From: Methylocystaceae bacterium
GTDB lineage: Bacteria > Pseudomonadota > Alphaproteobacteria > Rhodospirillales > Terasakiellaceae
DNA: 64,000 nt
Direction: 5' to 3'
NCBI GenBank assembly: GCA_013373205.1
Contig: JABXIG010000026.1
Coordinates: 62,001-126,000 of the forward strand
Shown here piece by piece: positions 36,098 through 46,121 of this stretch. The translations under genes were made by a program, and so were the position numbers. Under the pieces are notes generated by a model. It was not told where the DNA came from. It was given only the letters and a program-made list of their open reading frames with translations, and searched no databases. Position 1 is the stretch's first letter. Every line of letters starts with the position of its first letter.

Positions 36098-38733
36098 GCT
36101 TGCCCCCTTAAAACGAAATTCAAGATACCGCCATGTTTGAAGTAGTGAACTTCATCCAGAGTATCAATACGTGAACGCACAGGCAGGCGCATGATTTCTT
36201 TGTCATTATCTTTAATGACAAGTTCATAAGTTTGACGGGGGCGTATGTCGTCGCTCAGGCCTGTAAGGCTGAGGGTTTCATGACCTTTCAGTTTTAAATC
36301 GGGCAGGGTTTTATTGTCCATGAATTCAAGGGGCAGGACGCCCATACACACCAGGTTTGTTCGGTGGATGCGTTCAAAGCTTTCGGCAATAACGCATTTG
36401 ACGCCCAGAAGGTTGGTGCCTTTGGCAGCCCAGTCGCGCGACGATCCGGTGCCATATTCTTTGCCTGCAAGCACGACAAGTGGTGTGTTTTCTTCTTTAT
36501 AGCGCATGGCAACATCATAGATGCTGCCTTCTTCTTTGCTGGGATAATGGATTGTGACCCCGCCTTCGCTGCCTGGTACCATAAAGTTACGAATGCGGAT
36601 ATTGGCAAAGGTGCCGCGCATCATGACTTCATGGTTGCCACGACGGGCCCCATAACTATTAAAGTCCTGTCTTGTCACCCCATTGTCTTTTAGATATTGG
36701 CCTGCAGGGCTATCTTCTTTAATTGCGCCTGCCGGGGAAATATGGTCCGTGGTGACGCTATCACCGAAAAGGGCAAGGATGCGGGCATTCTTAATATCCG
36801 TTTGCGGAGCAATTTCGGGACTGAGACTGTCAAAAAACGGTGGATTTTTGACATAAAGGGAACGTTCATCCCATTGATAAAGCGACCCATCAGGACTGTT
36901 TAAGTCTTTCCAGGCTTTGGGACCGCTAAAGACATCGGCATAGCGTTCTTCATACATTTTGGCATTGAGGGTTTCACCCACGATCTGGGCAATTTCCTGA
37001 TTGGTCGGCCAGATATCTTTAAGATAGACAGGCTGACCGTTTTGATCCTCGCCCAAGGGGTCATTTACCAGATCAATTTTCATAGTTCCCGCCAACGCAT
37101 AAGCAACGACAAGAGGTGGGGAGGCAAGGAAATTCGCTTTGACCTGTTGTGAGATCCGACCTTCAAAGTTTCGATTACCTGATAGGATGGAGGCAACGAG
37201 TAGATCGTTGTCTTCAACAGCTTTTGCAATGGGCTCAGGCAAGGGGCCGGAATTGCCGATACAGGTGGTGCAGCCATAGCCGACAAGATCAAAGCCCAGC
37301 TGATCAAGGTCATCCTGCAAGCCACTTTTTTCAAGATAATTGCTGACGACCTGTGAACCCGGTGCCAAAGATGTTTTGACCCAAGGTTTTGTCTTCAAGC
37401 CTTTTTCAAGGGCGCGTTTGGCTAAAAGCCCGGCGCCGATCAAAACGTCGGGGTTAGAGGTGTTCGTGCAGGATGTAATGGCGGCAATCACAATATCGCC
37501 ATCGCTTAAGCTATAGTCTTGGCCTTCAACCGATACGTCGCGCGTTTGTATGTCGTTTTCAGCAAGTAACTTTGAAAAGGCGGGTTTCGCCTCGTTTAAT
37601 GAAATGCGATCCTGCGGGCGTTTGGGTCCTGCAAGGGAAGGGACAACGCTGGACAGGTCCAGTTCAATGACATGGCTGAAGGTGGGGTCAGGACTGTCTT
37701 TGTCGTACCACATCATATTTTCACGGGCGTAAGCTTCGACCAACGCACCATTCCGGTTGGTGAAATTCAGATAGCGCACTGTCTCAGCATCAATCGGGAA
37801 GATGCCACAAGTTGCGCCAAATTCCGGGGACATATTGGCGATGGTGGCACGGTTGGGCAGGGAAAGTTCTTCCAGTGCAGGGCCGAAGAATTCAACAAAT
37901 TTACCAACAACCCCAAGCTTTCTTAAATTTTCAACGATGGTGAGGACAAGGTCTGTGGCGGTGACCCCCTCGTTCAAGCTGCCTGTTAATTTATAGCCGA
38001 CGACTTCCGGGATCATCATAGAAACGGGACGTCCCAGCATGACAGCTTCGGCTTCAATGCCGCCAACGCCCCAACCCAGAACGCCAAGGCCGTTAATCAT
38101 GGTGGTGTGACTGTCGGTCCCCACACACGTGTCGGGATAGAGCATGGATTGATCATTGCCAAACACCACGGGGGCAAGATGTTCAAGATTGACCTGATGA
38201 CAGATACCTGTACCCGGTGGAACCACGCGGAAATTATCAAAGGCCTGTTGCCCCCAACGTAAAAATTCATAGCGTTCTTTATTGCGCTGGAATTCAATTT
38301 CCATATTTTTTTCGAAAGAGTCAGAATTGCCGAAAAAGTCCACCATGACGGAATGGTCGATGACCAGATCAACCGGGGACAGGGGGTTAATCTTGTCAGG
38401 GTCGCCGCCTAGCTTGACCATGGCATCGCGCATGGCAGCCAGATCAACAACCGCTGGCACACCTGTAAAATCCTGCATCAGAACCCGCGCCGGGCGAAAT
38501 GCAATTTCATGATCGCTTTGTGCCGTCTTAAGCCATTTTGCAATTTCTGTGATGTCGTTTTTATCAACGGAGGTGCCATCTTCATGGCGCAACAGGTTTT
38601 CTAAGACAACTTTCAGCGAAAAGGGAAGTCGGCTTAAATCCCCCAAGGATTTTTGGGCTTCGTGCAGGGAATGATATTGATAGGTTTGATCATTATGTTG
38701 GAGAGTCTTTAAGCTATCAAAACTGTTTGTCAT
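36094..38733 (-). CDS. acnA: Aconitate hydratase A
   Basis: The ATG at 38733 (MTNSFDSLKTLQ), with AAAGGTG seven bases upstream, is chosen; the track start is 16 codons longer. The ~879-residue protein carries the iron-sulfur cysteines in AITSCTNTSNPDVLIGAG and YGCTTCIGNSGPLPE. The swivel domain includes GKEYGTGSSRDWAAKGTNLLGVK. It isomerises citrate to isocitrate in the TCA cycle. It appears monocistronic and is convergent with the Lrp gene. Length and motifs are normal for AcnA. Confidence 0.95.
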   Translation of the reverse strand: MTNSFDSLKTLQHNDQTYQYHSLHEAQKSLGDLSRLPFSLKVVLENLLRHEDGTSVDKNDITEIAKWLKTAQSDHEIAFRPARVLMQDFTGVPAVVDLAAMRDAMVKLGGDPDKINPLSPVDLVIDHSVMVDFFGNSDSFEKNMEIEFQRNKERYEFLRWGQQAFDNFRVVPPGTGICHQVNLEHLAPVVFGNDQSMLYPDTCVGTDSHTTMINGLGVLGWGVGGIEAEAVMLGRPVSMMIPEVVGYKLTGSLNEGVTATDLVLTIVENLRKLGVVGKFVEFFGPALEELSLPNRATIANMSPEFGATCGIFPIDAETVRYLNFTNRNGALVEAYARENMMWYDKDSPDPTFSHVIELDLSSVVPSLAGPKRPQDRISLNEAKPAFSKLLAENDIQTRDVSVEGQDYSLSDGDIVIAAITSCTNTSNPDVLIGAGLLAKRALEKGLKTKPWVKTSLAPGSQVVSNYLEKSGLQDDLDQLGFDLVGYGCTTCIGNSGPLPEPIAKAVEDNDLLVASILSGNRNFEGRISQQVKANFLASPPLVVAYALAGTMKIDLVNDPLGEDQNGQPVYLKDIWPTNQEIAQIVGETLNAKMYEERYADVFSGPKAWKDLNSPDGSLYQWDERSLYVKNPPFFDSLSPEIAPQTDIKNARILALFGDSVTTDHISPAGAIKEDSPAGQYLKDNGVTRQDFNSYGARRGNHEVMMRGTFANIRIRNFMVPGSEGGVTIHYPSKEEGSIYDVAMRYKEENTPLVVLAGKEYGTGSSRDWAAKGTNLLGVKCVIAESFERIHRTNLVCMGVLPLEFMDNKTLPDLKLKGHETLSLTGLSDDIRPRQTYELVIKDNDKEIMRLPVRSRIDTLDEVHYFKHGGILNFVLRGQA

Positions 38734-39000
38734 AAGGCACCTTTGTGTCGGGAAAAGAGGGCAACGGTCTGTAAAGGACATAAGCTTACGGCATAATATT
38801 TCAATGGCTGTGACAAGTTTACAATATGAAGGAAATTTAAAAGACTAAGGTAGACTGCCGAATCAGAAGCAGGTCACGATTATTTTTTTGTGCCGATATT
38901 TATCTTTTATCTTCCTTTTTTTGTGCAACCTGTTTCATAGTTAAGTGCTTGTGCTTAAATATAAAGCTGCAGCCCTATGAAAATATAAGAGGTTTCCTTT

Positions 39001-40830
39001 ATGCCCTTCCCTGAAAGTCCTGATCTGCATGGCATTGCTGTCCTTATGCTGGTTGGTTTCGCACTCGTCCTGTTTACCAGCAAGCATTTGCGTCTGGAGA
39101 CTTCCAGTCTGATGGTTCTGGTCGTTTTGCTGGTCGGGTTTGAACTTTCCCCTTACGAGGTGGAAGGGCGCACCCTGCACGCAACAGACTTCTTTAGTGG
39201 TTTTGGGCATGAAGCCTTAATCGCGGTTTGTGCTCTGATGATTGTGGGCAATGGCTTGGTGCGTACAGGCGCGCTGGAACCATTGGGGCGCATGCTGTCG
39301 AATTTATGGAAATATAGCCCGTCGCTTTCTTTACTCTTTACCTTAATTTTAAGCGGCTTTTTAAGTGCTTTTGTAAATAATGTGCCGATTGTAGTCTTGT
39401 TGCTGCCTATTCTGGTCAGCGTGGCGCATCGTACTGGACAAAAAGCATCCGGTATGTTGATGCCCATGGGGTTTGCAACCATCATTGGCGGGATGAGCAC
39501 GACCATAGGGACCTCAACCAACCTTTTGGTTGTTACAATTGCCGGTGACTTAGGTCTCAAGCCTTTCGAAATGTTTGACTTTTTTGTACCTGCCATGATT
39601 GCGGCAAGTGTTGCCGTTGTGTTTTTGTGGTTGATTGCCCCCCGAATTTTGCAAGAACGTGACACCCCTTTAGGTAATTTTTCACCGCGTGTTTTTGTGG
39701 GGCATCTTCATGTGGATGTAGATAGTTATGCCAATGGAAGAACCATCTCAGAAGCGATTGAAAAAGCTGGTGGTAACCTGACCATTGCCCAAATCTTTCG
39801 CGGGGAAGATCGGCGCATTGTCCCGTTACCCGATATGGTCCTAAAAGTCGGTGATCGCATTGCGGTTCGTGATACGCCGGAAAACTTGAAAGAGTTTGAA
39901 GAAACGCTGGGAACCAAGCTTTATAACGAAGATGATGTTCTGCTGGATGATGACAGTGAATTAAGCGCAACAGGCCAACAAATAGCCGAGATTGTGGTGA
40001 CACAAGGTTCACCTTTGCAGGGGCGGTCTTTGAGTAGCAGTCGTTTTGATGAAACCCATCATTTGGCCGTATTGGCGTTACATCGACGCGGACAGGTTAA
40101 GCATATTTCAAAAAAAGATGTCAGTGATATGATCTTACATGTCGGGGATGTGCTTTTGGTTCAGGGGACGGAAGAAAGTATCGCCAAGCTGAAAAAGGGC
40201 GGGGAGGTTCTGGTACTGGATGCTACAGAAGATTTGCCCCATACCCAAAAAGCGCCGATTGCGCTGTCCATTATGGCGGGAGTGGTGCTTATCGCAGCTT
40301 TTGGCATTGTGCCGATCACCATTAGTGCTGTCTGTGGCGTCTTGTTGATGATTGTGACGGGCTGCCTGGATTGGCGTGATGCGGCAGGGGCGTTGAATGC
40401 TCAAGTTATCCTGATTGTGACGGCCAGTTTGGCTTTGGGGTCGGCCTTGCTCGCAACGGGTGGGGCGGATTATTTGGCAGAAGTCTTTTTGGCCCTGACT
40501 TATGGGGCACCGCCTGCCGTGATCTTAAGCGGTTTGATGATTATTATGGCGATCATGACCAATATTGTCTCGAACAATGCCGCAGCCGTTATTGGCACCC
40601 CGATTGCGATTACGATTGCACAACGGTTGAATCTGCCGCCAGAAGCTTTTGTGCTGGCGGTTCTGTTTGGGGCAAATATGAGCTATGCAACCCCCATGGC
40701 CTATAAGACAAACTTGTTGGTCATGAGCGCAGGGGGCTATCAGTTTATGGATTTTGTCAAAGTCGGTATTCCTTTAATCATCCTGTTGCTGATCGTCTTA
40801 AGCGTCTTGCTGCCATCGCTTTATTTTTAG
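39001..40830 (+). CDS. SLC13 (DASS) family transporter with two TrkA-C domains
   Basis: This 609-residue protein has two membrane halves, each with a family hairpin motif: SAFVNNVPIVVLLLPI with IGTSTNLLVV, and SNNAAAVIGTPIAI with ATPMAYKTNLLVM. Between them (residues ~220-400) are two TrkA-C/RCK-C cytosolic domains (VLKVGDRIAVRDTPENL and ILHVGDVLLVQGTEES), which may bind a regulatory ligand. Members carry dicarboxylates, sulfate or other anions. The substrate is not evident. It is divergent from acnA, and a dicarboxylate or citrate role would fit but is a guess. A strong terminator follows. Confidence 0.85.
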   Translation: MPFPESPDLHGIAVLMLVGFALVLFTSKHLRLETSSLMVLVVLLVGFELSPYEVEGRTLHATDFFSGFGHEALIAVCALMIVGNGLVRTGALEPLGRMLSNLWKYSPSLSLLFTLILSGFLSAFVNNVPIVVLLLPILVSVAHRTGQKASGMLMPMGFATIIGGMSTTIGTSTNLLVVTIAGDLGLKPFEMFDFFVPAMIAASVAVVFLWLIAPRILQERDTPLGNFSPRVFVGHLHVDVDSYANGRTISEAIEKAGGNLTIAQIFRGEDRRIVPLPDMVLKVGDRIAVRDTPENLKEFEETLGTKLYNEDDVLLDDDSELSATGQQIAEIVVTQGSPLQGRSLSSSRFDETHHLAVLALHRRGQVKHISKKDVSDMILHVGDVLLVQGTEESIAKLKKGGEVLVLDATEDLPHTQKAPIALSIMAGVVLIAAFGIVPITISAVCGVLLMIVTGCLDWRDAAGALNAQVILIVTASLALGSALLATGGADYLAEVFLALTYGAPPAVILSGLMIIMAIMTNIVSNNAAAVIGTPIAITIAQRLNLPPEAFVLAVLFGANMSYATPMAYKTNLLVMSAGGYQFMDFVKVGIPLIILLLIVLSVLLPSLYF

Positions 40831-40863
40831 GGGGCGAGGTTATTCGCGCTGGCGCATGGGACA

Positions 40864-40905
40864 TAAAAAAACGGCTGAGATTTAAAATCTCAGCCGTTTT
40901 TATTA
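40864..40905. terminator. Bidirectional terminator
   Basis: ACGGCTGAGATTT and AAATCTCAGCCGT form a 13-base perfect inverted repeat, with A residues before and TTTTTATT after. It lies between the convergent SLC13 and GAPDH genes and should stop transcripts in both directions. Confidence 0.9.
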
Positions 40906-40921
40906 GGGATAGGATCCGATC

Positions 40922-42361
40922 TTATTCAGCCGGAACCGTAATCATTTTCAGACCCGCGATTTCTTGCATCATGCGGATCACCTGAGCACTGTAGCCCGCT
41001 TCGTTATCGTACCAGACGTAGAGAACGAGGCGGTTGCCATCAACGATGGTGGCTTGGCTATCGACAATACCTGCGTGCGGGTTGCCAACCAAATCAGAAG
41101 AAACAGCTTCGGTAGAGGCTGTGTAATCGATTTGATCCTGCAAAGAAGAATAAAGCGACACTTCACGCAGGAAGGAGTTCATTTCTTCCACCGTTGTGTC
41201 TTTTTTCAGGTTGAGGTTCAAGATTGCCATAGACACGTTTGGTGTCGGTACACGCACGGCGTTACCAGTCAGTTTGCCTTTCATTTCCGGCAGACATTTG
41301 GCAACAGCAGATGCAGCCCCTGTGGAGGTTAGAACCATGTTCATCGCAGCTGCACGACCGCGACGATCACCTTTGTGGTAGTTATCGATCAGGTTCTGGT
41401 CGTTGGTGTAGGCGTGGATGGTTTCAACGTGGCCGTTTTCAACACCAAATTCGTCGTTGATAACTTTCAAAACCGGTGTGATGGCGTTTGTTGTACAAGA
41501 TGCTGCAGATAGGATGGTGTCTGTGTCTTTAATGTCTTCGTGGTTGACACCATAAACAATATTTTTGATGTCGCCTTTACCCGGTGCTGTCAGCAAGGCT
41601 TTGGCCGCACCCGGACATTTCAGGTGTTGGCCCAGACCTTCTTCGTCACGCCATAGGCCTGTGTTATCAACGACCAGTGCGTTTTTAATACCGTATTTTG
41701 TGTAATCAACTTCAGCAGGTGAACTTGCATAAATCACTTTGATGAAAACACCGTTTGCGATGATGGCGCCTTCTTCTTCATCCACCGTGATGGACCCGTT
41801 GAACGGACCATGTACGGAGTCGCGACGCAGCAGGCTTGCACGCTTTTGCAAGTCACCGTCTTTACCACCGCGCACGACAATGGCACGCAGGCGCATTTTG
41901 TTACCTGCACCAACGCGTTCGATCATCATGCGGGCAAGCAAGCGGCCAATACGGCCGAAACCGTAAAGAACAACGTCTTGGGGTTCTTCCAGAACAGTGC
42001 CTTTACCTGTGTTGATGCTGGCCAGCTGGTCTTTCAGGAAGGAGGCCGCATCGCCTGTTTCTTTCATGAAAGCGTGGCATAATTTACCAATGTCAACGCG
42101 GGCCGGGGCCAGGTCCATGCAGATCATGGCTTGCAATAGCTCAAGGCTTTTGCGCACATCCAAAGCTTCGCCAACCATCTGTTGGGCGTAGCGGTGTGCT
42201 TTTAAGATATCGATTGTGTTGTGGTTTTGGATACGACGTCCAAAGACGCGGATAGTGACACCGTTGTCGCGATACAGTTGGCCAACCAGCGGGATCATTT
42301 GTTCAGCAGCACTTTGTTGGTCTTTCCACTTGTCAAAGTGTACAGCGCTTGAATCCGTCAT
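40922..42361 (-). CDS. Glyceraldehyde-3-phosphate dehydrogenase, long form
   Basis: The second ATG (42361, MTDSSAVHFDKW) is eight bases from AAGGA and is preferred. The enzyme part (residues ~125-475) contains GFGRIGRLLARMMIE for NAD binding, the catalytic SAASCTTNAITPVLK and the substrate-site text TSTGAASAVAKCLPEMKGKL. An extra N-terminal helical region of ~125 residues is absent from ordinary ~335-residue GAPDH but is typical of the ~480-residue class found in some gammaproteobacteria and marine bacteria. It probably works in gluconeogenesis. It stands alone, with a terminator downstream. Confidence 0.88.
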   Translation of the reverse strand: MTDSSAVHFDKWKDQQSAAEQMIPLVGQLYRDNGVTIRVFGRRIQNHNTIDILKAHRYAQQMVGEALDVRKSLELLQAMICMDLAPARVDIGKLCHAFMKETGDAASFLKDQLASINTGKGTVLEEPQDVVLYGFGRIGRLLARMMIERVGAGNKMRLRAIVVRGGKDGDLQKRASLLRRDSVHGPFNGSITVDEEEGAIIANGVFIKVIYASSPAEVDYTKYGIKNALVVDNTGLWRDEEGLGQHLKCPGAAKALLTAPGKGDIKNIVYGVNHEDIKDTDTILSAASCTTNAITPVLKVINDEFGVENGHVETIHAYTNDQNLIDNYHKGDRRGRAAAMNMVLTSTGAASAVAKCLPEMKGKLTGNAVRVPTPNVSMAILNLNLKKDTTVEEMNSFLREVSLYSSLQDQIDYTASTEAVSSDLVGNPHAGIVDSQATIVDGNRLVLYVWYDNEAGYSAQVIRMMQEIAGLKMITVPAE

Positions 42362-42612
42362 ACTCATATTCCTTATACAATATCAAAAAGCAGGAATAAC
42401 CAAATCGATGATTCAAGATATTTAAAGCAGCCTTGAATCCGTAATTTCGACGTGGCCCCCAAATTCTGTGCCCGTAGATACCAAAACTGTTTCCAAAAGG
42501 AAACCCTAAACTGACTCTATCTTGTGTAAAGAAAAACGCACACCACAAAATGCGCCCGGACCTGACGGAAAGGGACGCATTTATGGAGTGAAATTTGAAA
42601 CGCGATTAAGCG

Positions 42613-42810
42613 TCAGACAGTAATGTCGATCTTGCCACTGGTCGCTGCTTGCGCAACGGCCTTTGCTTGTTCAGCAACTTGTGCGGTGATTGTTTGCGCA
42701 GCTTGCGTATTGCTTTCAATCGCATTGCGCGTCATGGCGACATTCGCCTGTTGTTTTTGCATACCCTGCATCATACCGACGCTATAGGCAGCCATACCTG
42801 CAATATCCAT
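42613..42810 (-). CDS. YjfB-like putative motility protein
   Basis: This 65-residue protein opens MDIAGMAAYSVGMMQGMQKQQANVAM and continues as an Ala/Gln-rich helix (QTITAQVAEQAKAVAQAA). The MDIA start, the Met/Gln-rich first helix and the length are those of the YjfB family, linked to motility in Bacillus and found in many flagellated bacteria. No flagellar genes are adjacent. The ribosome site (AAGGTAT) is good. Family membership is moderately sure; the molecular role is unknown. Confidence 0.6.
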   Translation of the reverse strand: MDIAGMAAYSVGMMQGMQKQQANVAMTRNAIESNTQAAQTITAQVAEQAKAVAQAATSGKIDITV

Positions 42811-42912
42811 TCTAGATACCTTTCATGACTAAGTTTATAAATAACGCTAACATATTGTGTAGCGGATTGCAAATTGCTACTTTTGAGAAAAAGTATATGA
42901 AGGAAAAAGCCG

Positions 42913-43104
42913 ATGGCTTATAAAAAACGCGTCCCCAAGACGGTGTCTTATACCAAATACATTTGTTCCAACTGCAAAAACCCAGCCGATTTGCAGACAA
43001 CGACCTGCCCGTCCTGTAAAGAAGATATCAGCCATGCGCCACCCTTTCGACTGGTGCTTAACCTCATCTTTCTAGCCGCATTTGGTGTTTTGCCTATGTG
43101 GTGA
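42913..43104 (+). CDS. Small zinc-ribbon membrane protein
   Basis: This 63-residue protein has two CxxC pairs (YICSNCKNP and TTCPSCKED), spaced as a zinc ribbon, and a C-terminal hydrophobic helix (RLVLNLIFLAAFGVLPMW), so it is probably an inner-membrane-anchored zinc protein. AAGGA lies eight bases before the start. It is divergent from the YjfB-like gene and convergent with the DUF2202 gene. The function is unknown. Confidence 0.6.
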   Translation: MAYKKRVPKTVSYTKYICSNCKNPADLQTTTCPSCKEDISHAPPFRLVLNLIFLAAFGVLPMW

Positions 43105-43125
43105 TGAATTAGCTCTCGGAGAGCC

Positions 43126-43719
43126 TTACAACGTGCTGGCGCATCCTCTGCCTCGGCCGTTTCCATTTCTACGTCCATGACCATGACCATGACCACGTCC
43201 GTTGCCACATCCACAGCTATGACCATTTCCGTTTCTATGTTGGTTTGCGTTTCCACGTCCTTGTCCCTGTCCGCTTTCATTTGTGCATCCGCATTCACAT
43301 CCTTCAGCAGTTAGGGATGAGGAACGTTCAAGGGCGCGCTGAAAGGCGGGCAGGTGGTTTTCCTGAGAAGCACGTTGCAGGTTTAGCAAGACTCGTTGCA
43401 CATCCGGGTAATCCGATGTTTGTGCCAAGAGCCGGTCATACATGTCGGCATTTTCGATTTCCGCTTCTACGGCAAGCTTGACGCAATCTTCCAATTTTTC
43501 GGGCAGTTTGATCTTCTCGGGCCAGCGATCTTTGGGAATTGCAAAGCCATATCGTGCAAATAATTGCTCTAACGCTTTGGCATGGCGGTCTTCGGCATGC
43601 ACGATATTGGTAAAGGGGCGCACATCACCAAAGGTTTCTAAAACAGCCTGATAGGTTGCGCGCGCTTTATATTCATCATCAAGCGCTTCACATAAGACAT
43701 GTTCAAGGGAATTACTCAT
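43126..43719 (-). CDS. DUF2202 ferritin-like protein with Gly/His/Cys-rich tail
   Basis: Residues ~1-135 form a helical ferritin-like DUF2202 domain with the usual acidic and His metal ligands (EALDDEYKARATYQAVLETFG, IVHAEDRHAKALEQLF, AVEAEIENADMYDRLL). The last ~55 residues are low complexity, rich in Gly, Asn, Arg and His with several Cys (EGCECGC, CGCGNGRGHGHGHGRR, GCAS). The tail is coded by short near-repeats of GGTCATGG-type sequence and looks able to bind metal. DUF2202 proteins are thought to bind di-iron; the reaction is unknown. The length is greater than the domain alone because of the tail. Confidence 0.75.
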   Translation of the reverse strand: MSNSLEHVLCEALDDEYKARATYQAVLETFGDVRPFTNIVHAEDRHAKALEQLFARYGFAIPKDRWPEKIKLPEKLEDCVKLAVEAEIENADMYDRLLAQTSDYPDVQRVLLNLQRASQENHLPAFQRALERSSSLTAEGCECGCTNESGQGQGRGNANQHRNGNGHSCGCGNGRGHGHGHGRRNGNGRGRGCASTL

Positions 43720-44184
43720 GGGGGAATCCTCACTTTAGTTATATTAAATTTAAAGTGAGGATATGTTTTCCCCAAGGGGCTGGTAAATGAGATAACGCAA
43801 TTTGTGCGTCAAGTTGGGGGCATATCTATCCGGATGAGAAAATAGAGGGAATGAGGGGAGTTGTTTTTGGGTTTAATGAGCATCTAAATACTTAATCTAT
43901 AATTGTATTATTATACCAGAATTCAATAAATAATTATTGATCGATTCGCAATATATTTTAAGAAACTTTTGCGTTTATTTTTTTTCAAGTCTTTGCATTT
44001 TAGAACTATCCTATTTCAATACTTAATTTGTTGATATAATTGATGAAAATTTAAAAAATCTTTCATTTTTTTATAATTTTAAATTTAATAAAAATTAGAG
44101 ATTATCAACTTAGAATAATGAAGGCGTTTGTGAAAGTATGAAGTGTTTAGAGCAATCATTGCAAAAATTGTAGGAGAGTATGCC
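43720..44184. other. AT-rich intergenic region at the left edge of the auxin locus
   Basis: This 465-base stretch has no gene. The right two thirds are strongly AT-rich, with many A and T runs, unlike the flanking coding DNA. It must contain the promoter of the chemoreceptor at 44185, but no convincing -35/-10 pair stands out. I see no copy of the duplicated box found at 46122 and 56391. Confidence 0.5.
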
Positions 44185-45792
44185 ATGACTAATAATTGTA
44201 CATTTAGAGAAAACCAGACAAGTACAGCCATTCCCACAGCAGACAGCAATGGTGTGCAGTCTTTTTCTCGTTGTCAGGCATCGGCACTAAAGAACCGGAC
44301 AATTTTGGGTATGTTTGTTCTGTCCATGGCAGCGCTGGTTGTGAGCGGTGTTGAACTCAACCATAGTATAACCACTCATACTGGCAGTTATATTGCCTAT
44401 ACCTTAATGGTTTTATGCGGGGCGGTTGCTGTTCTATCTGGCAAGGCGCTTGATAAGGTTCTTAGCCGACCTCTAACTGAGGCAGACAATGCCGTTACCA
44501 AGGTGATGGAAACGCATGCCAAAACGATAACTACGGAAAATACATTTGTTACCATTGGCACACAGGTTCCGGGTCTTTCCCAAATTGCTGTAACGCATTT
44601 AACGGCACAATCTGCAAAAGCGGTTGAGCTGCTATGGCACCTTGAACAAGTTGAAGTGCAGGAAAACGCACTTAAAGAAAATGCTGGAACCGTTGCTGCT
44701 GCCATACATGAACTTTCAGTAACTCAAACGGAATTAGCCCAAAATAGTGTACTGACGGCTGAAGAGACAAAGCTTGCAGAAGCTGCGAACGCAAATGGCA
44801 TCCAGGTTATGAATCAAACAAGCCAATCTATGATTGATCTGGAGAATTTGTTTCAAAAAGAGGTCACTCAGGCCCTTGATAGTCTTAGTGCGCAAACAGA
44901 TACCATCAATGGCATCTCCAATGATATTGATGGTATTGCTAAACAAACAAATCTGTTGGCTCTGAATGCCACGATTGAGGCGGCGCGTGCAGGGGACGCG
45001 GGCAAGGGGTTTGCTGTTGTCGCCGAGGAAGTAAAGAAACTCGCCAGCGACACACAACGTCAAACAATCGAAATTCATGAACTGACGGAAACATTGCAAC
45101 AACGCATGAACGAAGTGAATGAAATTGTAACGGTTCGTGGGCGGATTGCGATTAATGAGGCCGTTCATAATGTGGAACTGGCGCAAAGTGCATTTGAAGC
45201 CTCAAACGACTCATTGAGAAAAATTGCGGAAACGATTACAAATTCAGCTGCGTCAAATGAAGAACAAGCCAATGCAACAGCAAGCCTTGATGAAACCTTG
45301 CAACAAGTTACCGGCAGCATTGATGAAATCAGTACGCAAATTGCAGATCTCGGACACCTATCTTCAGATTTTTCAACCAATATTGCAGAAATCTCAGCAA
45401 GTCTTGAAAAAATTCTTTCTGATGTGGATGGCCTGGATAACCGGGTGACGATTGATATTGCCATTATTGCACACCAGTTGTGGGTTTTAAAAATTCGCGC
45501 TCTTATGGATGGATATCAATCATTCAGTGGTTCTGAAATCGCAGATCACAAATCCTGTAAGCTGGGGTTGGCCTATTATTCAGAAGGGTGGGAACAGATC
45601 CGTCAATTACCGGAACTTTCAGGCATGGAAGCAGCACATATCGAATTGCATCAACTGCTGCATGATATTAGCGATTTTTTAGCTCTCAATGATTCGAACA
45701 GTCATCGTCAAATTATGCAGAAGTACGATAAACTGAAAGGCGCCTCCAGTTTAATTGTTGAGGCTTTGAAAAAAGCAAGAGCACGAGTTTAA
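44185..45792 (+). CDS. Methyl-accepting chemotaxis protein with CZB zinc domain
   Basis: The ATG at 44185, with AGGAG nine bases upstream, is preferred to the GTG 14 codons earlier. The 535-residue protein has two membrane helices near residues 50-110 ([40 protein letters not shown]) with almost no periplasmic loop. The signalling domain follows, with the hairpin [24 protein letters not shown] and [14 protein letters not shown]. The C-terminal CZB domain (~415-530) has the zinc ligands in [20 protein letters not shown] and [10 protein letters not shown]. It senses cytoplasmic signals, possibly zinc or redox state, and reports to CheA. It lies just upstream of the auxin operon, but has its own transcript. 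Confidence 0.88.
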   Translation: MTNNCTFRENQTSTAIPTADSNGVQSFSRCQASALKNRTILGMFVLSMAALVVSGVELNHSITTHTGSYIAYTLMVLCGAVAVLSGKALDKVLSRPLTEADNAVTKVMETHAKTITTENTFVTIGTQVPGLSQIAVTHLTAQSAKAVELLWHLEQVEVQENALKENAGTVAAAIHELSVTQTELAQNSVLTAEETKLAEAANANGIQVMNQTSQSMIDLENLFQKEVTQALDSLSAQTDTINGISNDIDGIAKQTNLLALNATIEAARAGDAGKGFAVVAEEVKKLASDTQRQTIEIHELTETLQQRMNEVNEIVTVRGRIAINEAVHNVELAQSAFEASNDSLRKIAETITNSAASNEEQANATASLDETLQQVTGSIDEISTQIADLGHLSSDFSTNIAEISASLEKILSDVDGLDNRVTIDIAIIAHQLWVLKIRALMDGYQSFSGSEIADHKSCKLGLAYYSEGWEQIRQLPELSGMEAAHIELHQLLHDISDFLALNDSNSHRQIMQKYDKLKGASSLIVEALKKARARV

Positions 45793-46121
45793 GCTTAGGG
45801 GGGCAAAATGCTCCCTCTTAATGTTTCCTCAATAACTTAAATTCTGTCGTTGAAAAATAGCTCATTCGCAGGGGTTGAGCTCTGAGGATATAATTCTGAA
45901 CCTATTATATTTGCACCACGTTTTCATTTAAGGTTTCAGGGTCAGGGGGACTTTCGACTCTTCTTCGTTTCGTATAGTCTTCACCATAAGATCTACTTCC
46001 CACTTTGTTCAAAACATCTGCATTTTCCCTATATATTCATAGGAACAAATGTGTGTGATGAAATTTATAATTATAATAAAAACAATAAGTTAAAATTCAA
46101 TATTAAAATTCACATTAAAAA
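45793..46121. other. Gene-free spacer with a weak hairpin
   Basis: GGGGGCA-AAA-TGCTCCC (45799-45815), followed by TCTTAATGTTT, may end the chemoreceptor transcript. The rest has no ORF or RNA gene that I can recognise and becomes increasingly AT-rich towards the regulatory box at 46122. Confidence 0.4.

Noticed and set aside
43140-43300. Short repeats resembling a CRISPR or minisatellite
   Set aside because: They are in frame and encode the Gly/His-rich tail of the DUF2202 protein; unit length and spacing are irregular.
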